Shown piece after piece: positions 16,029 through 19,566 of a DNA stretch of 19,566 nucleotides. Every line of letters begins with the position of its first letter. Within the stretch, counting starts at the first letter, position 1. Source of the DNA: Clostridiales bacterium DTU092. GTDB taxonomy: Bacteria > Bacillota > Clostridia > Caldicoprobacterales > Caldicoprobacteraceae. The position numbers and the translations under genes are program-made. The stretch covers positions 1-19,566 of the forward strand of contig LFTM01000180.1 of assembly GCA_001513505.1 (NCBI GenBank). Reading direction: 5' to 3'. The notes beneath the pieces were generated by a model that worked only from the letters and a program-made list of their open reading frames with translations, made no database searches and was not told where the DNA came from.

Positions 16029-16457
16029 TTATTGTATAGCCAGCATTACATCATCTACATTTACCGAGGATCCCTTTGTCACTTGTACAGAAACCACTTT
16101 TCCGTCTCTGGGTGCCATGATTTCATTCTCCATCTTCATAGCTTCAAGTATCAAAAGAACCTGGCCTTTCTTAATTTCATCACCAACATTAACCCTCACA
16201 TCCAGTATGGTACCGGGCATGGGTGCCTTTATGGCTTCAGCTCCACTTGGTACAGGCTGTGAACCAGTCGCTTGCTCTGGAGCCTTTGCCGCTTCAGAAG
16301 TTGCAGCAGATTGTGGTGCAGGTGGTGGTGTAGGAGCAGCAGGTGCTGCCGGCGCTGCCTGTACAGAAGGTGTACTCACAACTCCTCCAGTTTGTCCTAA
16401 CTCTTCTACTTCTACTTCATAGGTTTTTCCGTTTACAGTTATGATAAATTTTCTCAT
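16029..16457 (-). CDS. Biotin carboxyl carrier subunit of the decarboxylase (MmdC/GcdC type)
   Basis: This 142-residue protein carries CO2 on biotin between the carboxyltransferases and the membrane pump. Residues 1-20 are a short N-terminal strand pair typical of these carriers (RKFIITVNGKTYEVEVEE). Residues about 30-75 are a flexible Ala/Pro-rich linker. The biotinyl domain at 76-142 contains IKAPMPGTILDV and EAMKMENE, with K108 as the biotinylated lysine. ATG 16457 has AAGGAGG upstream. It is in the middle of the operon, between the gamma and beta subunit genes. It could serve either or both carboxyltransferases. A biotin ligase must be encoded elsewhere. Confidence 0.96.
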   Translation of the reverse strand: MRKFIITVNGKTYEVEVEELGQTGGVVSTPSVQAAPAAPAAPTPPPAPQSAATSEAAKAPEQATGSQPVPSGAEAIKAPMPGTILDVRVNVGDEIKKGQVLLILEAMKMENEIMAPRDGKVVSVQVTKGSSVNVDDVMLAIQ

Positions 16458-16497
16458 TTTATACTTCCTCCTTAAAACTTAATTCTTATTCTATTTT

Positions 16498-16875
16498 TTA
16501 CAGTCTTGAAGAAATCTGCTCCTGGCGGCTGGTCCTATTCCATACAGGTGTTATTGCAGGAACACGTCTTATGGATCTGACAACAATATCGTGGGTAGAA
16601 TAATGACGAAGGGATGCGGCAACCGCAGCTGTAATAACCGCTACCAATTCCTCAGGTTCTACCTCCATACTGCTCTGTTGAACAGCCCCGCCAGCCAGTT
16701 CTATGTTTTGTTCCGATGTAATGTTTTCATCCTTAACACCGGATTCATCCTTCTTCTCTGCCCTACTAGTAACTTTGTGCAAGGCATTAATTAATAGAAC
16801 CAATCCTATCAAAGCAACGAATACAATCCCCATACCAAGAACCGTAACCTTCAAGCTGGTTTGAAAAATCTCCAA
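16498..16875 (-). CDS. oadG: Na+-translocating decarboxylase gamma subunit (OadG/MmdD type)
   Basis: OadG-type subunits are small membrane anchors that hold the carboxyltransferase to the beta subunit. From TTG 16875 the protein has 125 residues, with one membrane segment (VTVLGMGIVFVALIGLVLLI, about 10-29). The LGMGIVF core is the family hallmark. A charged, acidic linker follows, then a C-terminal segment with EELVAVITAAVAASLR and Arg-rich SIRRVPAITPVWNR. This AVITAAVAA plus VWNRTSRQEQ pattern is typical of these subunits in Firmicutes. I prefer TTG 16875 because GAGGTGG (16882-16888) is six bases upstream; ATG 16890 has no site of its own and overlaps it. It lies between mmdA and the biotin carrier. 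Confidence 0.88.
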   Translation of the reverse strand: MEIFQTSLKVTVLGMGIVFVALIGLVLLINALHKVTSRAEKKDESGVKDENITSEQNIELAGGAVQQSSMEVEPEELVAVITAAVAASLRHYSTHDIVVRSIRRVPAITPVWNRTSRQEQISSRL

Positions 16876-16881
16876 TCGTAT

Positions 16882-16888
16882 CCACCTC
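16882..16888 (-). promoter_or_regulatory. Ribosome binding site deciding the oadG start
   Basis: GAGGTGG lies six bases before TTG 16875. ATG 16890, five codons upstream in frame, overlaps it and is preceded by no purine-rich site. Confidence 0.6.
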
Positions 16889-16933
16889 ATTTCAATCTAA
16901 ACATGAAAAAATCATATACACTAAACACTAATG

Positions 16934-18484
16934 TTATACCGGTAAATTACCATGTTTCTTTGGCGGCCTGTTCTCACGCTTGCTTTCAGACATTTGAAGA
17001 GCGCTTATAAGTCTCGGTCTGGTAGCTTCCGGTTCAATTATATCGTCAACATAACCGCGGGCAGCAGCCACATAAGGATTGGCAAACCGTTCACGATACT
17101 CGTCAATCTTCTGCTGCCTTGTTTCTATGGGGTTGTCTGAGTTTTCAATATCTTTTTTGAAGATAATGTTTGCTGCACCTTCAGGACCCATAACAGCAAT
17201 CTCTGCAGTGGGCCAGGCCATTACAATGTCAGCTCCCAGATGTTTGCTGCTCATTGCGATATATGCACCACCGTAGGCTTTTCGCAAAATAACATTGATT
17301 TTAGGAACTGTGGCTTCAGAATATGCGTACAGCAGTTTGGCACCGTGACGAATTATTCCACCGTGTTCCTGTTCAACTCCCGGCAGGTATCCAGGAACAT
17401 CGGTAAAGGTTATAAGCGGTATGTTAAAAGCGTCACAGAAGCGTACAAAACGTGCTGCTTTATCCGATGCATTTATATCCAGACAACCGGCAAGCTGATT
17501 TGGCTGGTTTGCCACAATTCCTACTGCTCTTCCGCCCAAGCGGGCAAACCCTACTACTATATTAGTCGCATACAACGGCTGTACCTCAAAAAAATCACCA
17601 TTATCCACGACCAGCCTTATTACTTCTTTAACATCATATGCTTTATTAGCATTGTCGGGAATAATATTGTTTAGCTCGGGAACTAATCTGTTTAGATCGT
17701 CCTGACAATCATATAACGGTGGATCCTCAAGATTGTTAGAAGGTAAAAAGCTTAACAGCTTCCTTATTGAATTAAAACATTCATCCTCAGTGGAAGCATT
17801 AAAGTGTGCAACTCCGCTGAGCTTGTTGTGGGCAAGCGATCCCCCAAGTTCATCCGCTGTTACCTTTTCCCCGGTTGCAGCCTCGATAACCTGAGGACCG
17901 GTAATAAACATCTTACTTATATTGTCTACCATAAATACAAAGTCGGTAAGAGCCGGTGAATAAACAGCACCACCAGCGCATGGACCCAGAATTACCGATA
18001 TCTGTGGTACCACGCCCGACGCCAGAGTGTTGCGGAAGAAAATCTCTCCATATCCACTCAGTGCGTCAATACCTTCCTGTATTCTGGCACCACCGGAATC
18101 GTTGATACCTATAATCGGGCAGCCTGTTTTCATAGCCATATCCATAATTTTTGTAATCTTTTTAGCATGCATTTCTCCCAACGAACCGCCCATTACAGTA
18201 AAATCCTGGGAATATATATACACCGGTCTGCCGTCGATTGTTGCATAGCCGGTAACGACGCCATCCGCCGGCATCTTTCTTTTATCCATCCCGAATTCTA
18301 CCGAACGATGCTCCACAAATGCATCTACTTCAACAAAGCTTCCCTTATCAACTAATCTATCGATTCGTTCTCTGGCAGTAAGTTTGCCGCTTTCATGTTG
18401 CTTATTGATTTTTTCGGGGCCACCACCATTCCGGATGGCCAGTTTTCTTTCTTGCATCGTAGTTATCTTATTGTGTGCACTCAT
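16934..18484 (-). CDS. mmdA: Methylmalonyl-CoA decarboxylase alpha / acyl-CoA carboxyltransferase subunit
   Basis: The 516-residue protein belongs to the acyl-CoA carboxyltransferase family (MmdA, PccB, transcarboxylase 12S). It moves CO2 between methylmalonyl-CoA (or another acyl-CoA) and biotin. The N-terminal half has [41 protein letters not shown] (first oxyanion loop) and [16 protein letters not shown]. The C-terminal half has [39 protein letters not shown], and [14 protein letters not shown] (second oxyanion loop). Length is normal. ATG 18484 has GGAGGG upstream. It leads the operon with gamma, carrier, beta and oadA, which argues for the decarboxylase role over an ATP-dependent carboxylase; no biotin carboxylase gene is present. 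Methylmalonyl-CoA is the likely substrate, but the acyl group is not certain from sequence. Confidence 0.94.
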   Translation of the reverse strand: MSAHNKITTMQERKLAIRNGGGPEKINKQHESGKLTARERIDRLVDKGSFVEVDAFVEHRSVEFGMDKRKMPADGVVTGYATIDGRPVYIYSQDFTVMGGSLGEMHAKKITKIMDMAMKTGCPIIGINDSGGARIQEGIDALSGYGEIFFRNTLASGVVPQISVILGPCAGGAVYSPALTDFVFMVDNISKMFITGPQVIEAATGEKVTADELGGSLAHNKLSGVAHFNASTEDECFNSIRKLLSFLPSNNLEDPPLYDCQDDLNRLVPELNNIIPDNANKAYDVKEVIRLVVDNGDFFEVQPLYATNIVVGFARLGGRAVGIVANQPNQLAGCLDINASDKAARFVRFCDAFNIPLITFTDVPGYLPGVEQEHGGIIRHGAKLLYAYSEATVPKINVILRKAYGGAYIAMSSKHLGADIVMAWPTAEIAVMGPEGAANIIFKKDIENSDNPIETRQQKIDEYRERFANPYVAAARGYVDDIIEPEATRPRLISALQMSESKRENRPPKKHGNLPV

Positions 18485-18575
18485 ATTTAACCCTCCAGAT
18501 CTAAAATAAAATCAAAAAATAACACATAAGGCGCCATTTTTTTATATTCTACATTAAAACCCTTTTTTCCTTCTT

Positions 18576-18602
18576 AAAATTTATAAAATTTTCATAAATT
18601 TT
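18576..18602. repeat. AT-only inverted repeat between the acetyltransferase gene and mmdA
   Basis: AAAATTTAT and ATAAATTTT form a nine-base-pair stem with a nine-base loop. It contains no GC pairs, so it would be a weak terminator for the rluB/acetyltransferase unit. It lies between the candidate mmdA promoter and mmdA, in the expected leader. Confidence 0.3.
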
Positions 18603-18612
18603 TATATTTATC

Positions 18613-18640
18613 ATCATATCAGCAATAAAATCAATGACAA
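18613..18640 (-). promoter_or_regulatory. Candidate promoter of the decarboxylase operon
   Basis: On the minus strand TTGTCA (18635-18640) and TATGAT (18613-18618) are 16 bases apart, each matching five of six consensus bases. It lies just past the acetyltransferase stop, leaving a leader of about 120 AT-rich bases before mmdA. Confidence 0.5.
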
Positions 18641-18644
18641 TATC

Positions 18645-19058
18645 CTAATGACAGTGATGCCTGTCATTAAAAAATTCGCTTATGGATATCACAAAACTAT
18701 ACGGCTGTCCCTCGGCTTTAACCGGTTTGAACCCGATCCTGGTATACAGCGGATCATATCCTGCCCCATTAGTATATAATTCTTTTACCCCCTCTCTGTC
18801 CAGTATATAAATAAGCGAACGGATCAGACCGTCAAATAATGCAGCATCATTTTTTGATGAATCCTTTATGACTATGCAGCTTATATATGCCTTATCGTCT
18901 TTTATGTAGCCGCTTACTCCTCCTTGTATGTGTTCATCCTGGTCTATAATAACGGCAAACCTTTCTCCGGGTGCCTCTGTTGTCAATAAAGGCCGGAGCT
19001 TTTGATCTTTATAAATTGCATCCAAATCATCAAGCTTTATTTTACGGAATATTAACAT
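18645..19058 (-). CDS. Putative GNAT-family N-acetyltransferase
   Basis: The 137-residue protein has the layout of a small GNAT enzyme: an N-terminal LIFRKIKLDDLDAIY segment, a central strand pair (FAVIIDQDEHIQGGVSGYI, then AYISCIVIKDSS), a helix (AALFDGLIRSLIYILDREG) and a final strand-loop (LYTNGAGYDPLYTRIGFKPV). YTRIGF matches the usual C-terminal GNAT signature. The acetyl-CoA pyrophosphate loop (normally Q/R-x-x-G-x-G/A) is not evident; KDSSKNDAA stands in its place. So activity is uncertain and the substrate unknown. I chose ATG 19058 because AGGAG (19066-19070) is seven bases upstream. This start overlaps the last seven bases of rluB, suggesting translational coupling. Confidence 0.65.
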   Translation of the reverse strand: MLIFRKIKLDDLDAIYKDQKLRPLLTTEAPGERFAVIIDQDEHIQGGVSGYIKDDKAYISCIVIKDSSKNDAALFDGLIRSLIYILDREGVKELYTNGAGYDPLYTRIGFKPVKAEGQPYSFVISISEFFNDRHHCH

Positions 19059-19566
19059 TGGCTCACTCCTGTTAATCTTTTTAAACACTCCACTTCTATA
19101 TCACTAAGATACCTCCATTCCCCGGGTTTTAAAGAACCCAGAGTCAGGTTCCCGATTCTGTCCCTTCTTAAGGTACGAACCGGGCATCCTATCGCCTGAA
19201 ACATCCGCCTAATCTGCCTTTTTTTCCCTTCCTTAAGTACCACCTTAAATGCAGTACTGTTCTTTTTATGCCAAAGCTTCTTAATCCGGTGAGCTGACGC
19301 AATTGCATCACCAATATCTACACCGCTCCTAAGCATTTTAATATGTTCATCGGAAGGATGTCCGGATACAACAATATAATATTCCTTTTCAACTTCATAC
19401 CTGGGATGCATGAGCCTTAATGCCAAATCCCCGTCATTTGTTAAAAGTAAAAGCCCTTCCGAGTCCATATCAAGCCTCCCAACAGGATACACACGCACAG
19501 GCTGCCGGCCAACAAGGGACAAAACTGTAGGTCGCCCATGGGTATCTTTAACAGTTGATATATACT
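19052..19566 (-). CDS. rluB: Ribosomal large-subunit pseudouridine synthase, RluB type (N-terminus outside window)
   Basis: The frame is open to the window edge, giving the last 170 residues of an RsuA/RluB-family enzyme that isomerises a uridine in 23S rRNA. The visible part begins YISTVKDTHGRPTV, the segment after the usual KPxG. It contains the catalytic motif VGRLDMDSEGLLLLTNDG with the nucleophilic Asp in GRLD, then LRLMHPRYEVEKEYYIVVSG, and the C-terminal KKRQIRRMFQAIGCPVRTLRRDRIGNL block (read in two parts). The missing part should hold the S4-like RNA-binding domain. It overlaps the following acetyltransferase gene. RluB against RsuA is decided mainly by general similarity. Confidence 0.92.
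   Translation of the reverse strand, partial: YISTVKDTHGRPTVLSLVGRQPVRVYPVGRLDMDSEGLLLLTNDGDLALRLMHPRYEVEKEYYIVVSGHPSDEHIKMLRSGVDIGDAIASAHRIKKLWHKKNSTAFKVVLKEGKKRQIRRMFQAIGCPVRTLRRDRIGNLTLGSLKPGEWRYLSDIEVECLKRLTGVSQC

Noticed and set aside
16117..16422. A 101-codon plus-strand frame rich in Ala, Gly and Ser
   Set aside because: It is the complement of the Ala/Pro-rich linker and biotinyl domain of the carrier gene; its composition is a by-product of that repeat-like coding.
17240..17674. A 144-codon plus-strand frame inside mmdA
   Set aside because: It is wholly antisense to a well-conserved mmdA, shows no recognisable motif and has no good ribosome binding site.
16934..18484. Assigning mmdA as the beta subunit of an ATP-dependent propionyl- or acetyl-CoA carboxylase
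   Set aside because: There is no biotin carboxylase gene, and the operon encodes the beta and gamma membrane subunits specific to sodium-pumping decarboxylases.
1..19566. A new defence, mobile or secondary-metabolite system
   Set aside because: No transposase, integrase, phage gene, toxin-antitoxin pair, repeat array or biosynthetic cluster was found; almost all genes are recognisable housekeeping or metabolic families.

Overview
The window looks like chromosomal core and near-core DNA from an anaerobic member of the Clostridia (Bacillota). Evidence seen in the sequence: moderately AT-rich DNA; strong GGAGG-type ribosome binding sites with frequent TTG/GTG starts; an IspH–ribosomal protein S1 fusion; monofunctional AroH-type chorismate mutase; a YpmA-like small protein; and a sodium-pumping decarboxylase operon. 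I see no insertion sequence, phage gene, CRISPR array, tRNA or rRNA.

Layout. 1-99: C-terminal tail of an unidentified plus-strand gene. 109-1813 (minus): lipoate-protein ligase followed by a TPR protein. 1958-2689 (minus): membrane-anchored L,D-transpeptidase. 2816-2861: a long inverted repeat. 2895-3131 (minus): an unrecognised 78-residue protein. 3376-5171: cheB (plus) and cheR (minus) meet tail to tail. 5253-9782 (minus): a compact unit with a near-consensus promoter, a HutP-like protein, aroH, cmk, plsC and the ispH-S1 fusion, ending in two intrinsic terminators. 9821-11319 (minus): RpiR/MurR-type regulator followed by a histidine phosphatase. 11438-12428 (minus): surE followed by a ypmA-like gene of 56 codons. 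12714-13352 (plus): an unrecognised protein with an Asp/Gly-rich N-terminal motif and a Cys/His cluster at its end, closed by a terminator that can serve both strands. 13408-18484 (minus): five-gene operon with MmdA-type carboxyltransferase, OadG-like gamma subunit, biotin carrier, OadB-like membrane pump and OadA-type carboxyltransferase. 18645-19566 (minus): the 3' part of rluB overlapping a GNAT-like acetyltransferase gene.

How it works together. The most coherent metabolic unit is the decarboxylase operon. One biotin carrier and one membrane pump are encoded with two different carboxyltransferases, one of the acyl-CoA type and one of the pyruvate/oxaloacetate type. The enzyme could therefore pump Na+ from two substrates or move CO2 between methylmalonyl-CoA and pyruvate. 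The hutP-to-ispH unit is a housekeeping mixture (aromatic amino acids, CMP kinase, phosphatidic acid, isoprenoid/translation) led by a protein resembling an RNA-binding antiterminator, with no histidine-utilisation genes nearby.

No clearly new multi-gene system is evident. The best leads are the 12714-13352 protein, the HutP-like protein out of context, and the two-carboxyltransferase operon. Several starts were moved inward from the longest open frame because the Shine-Dalgarno sequence lies inside the longer version.
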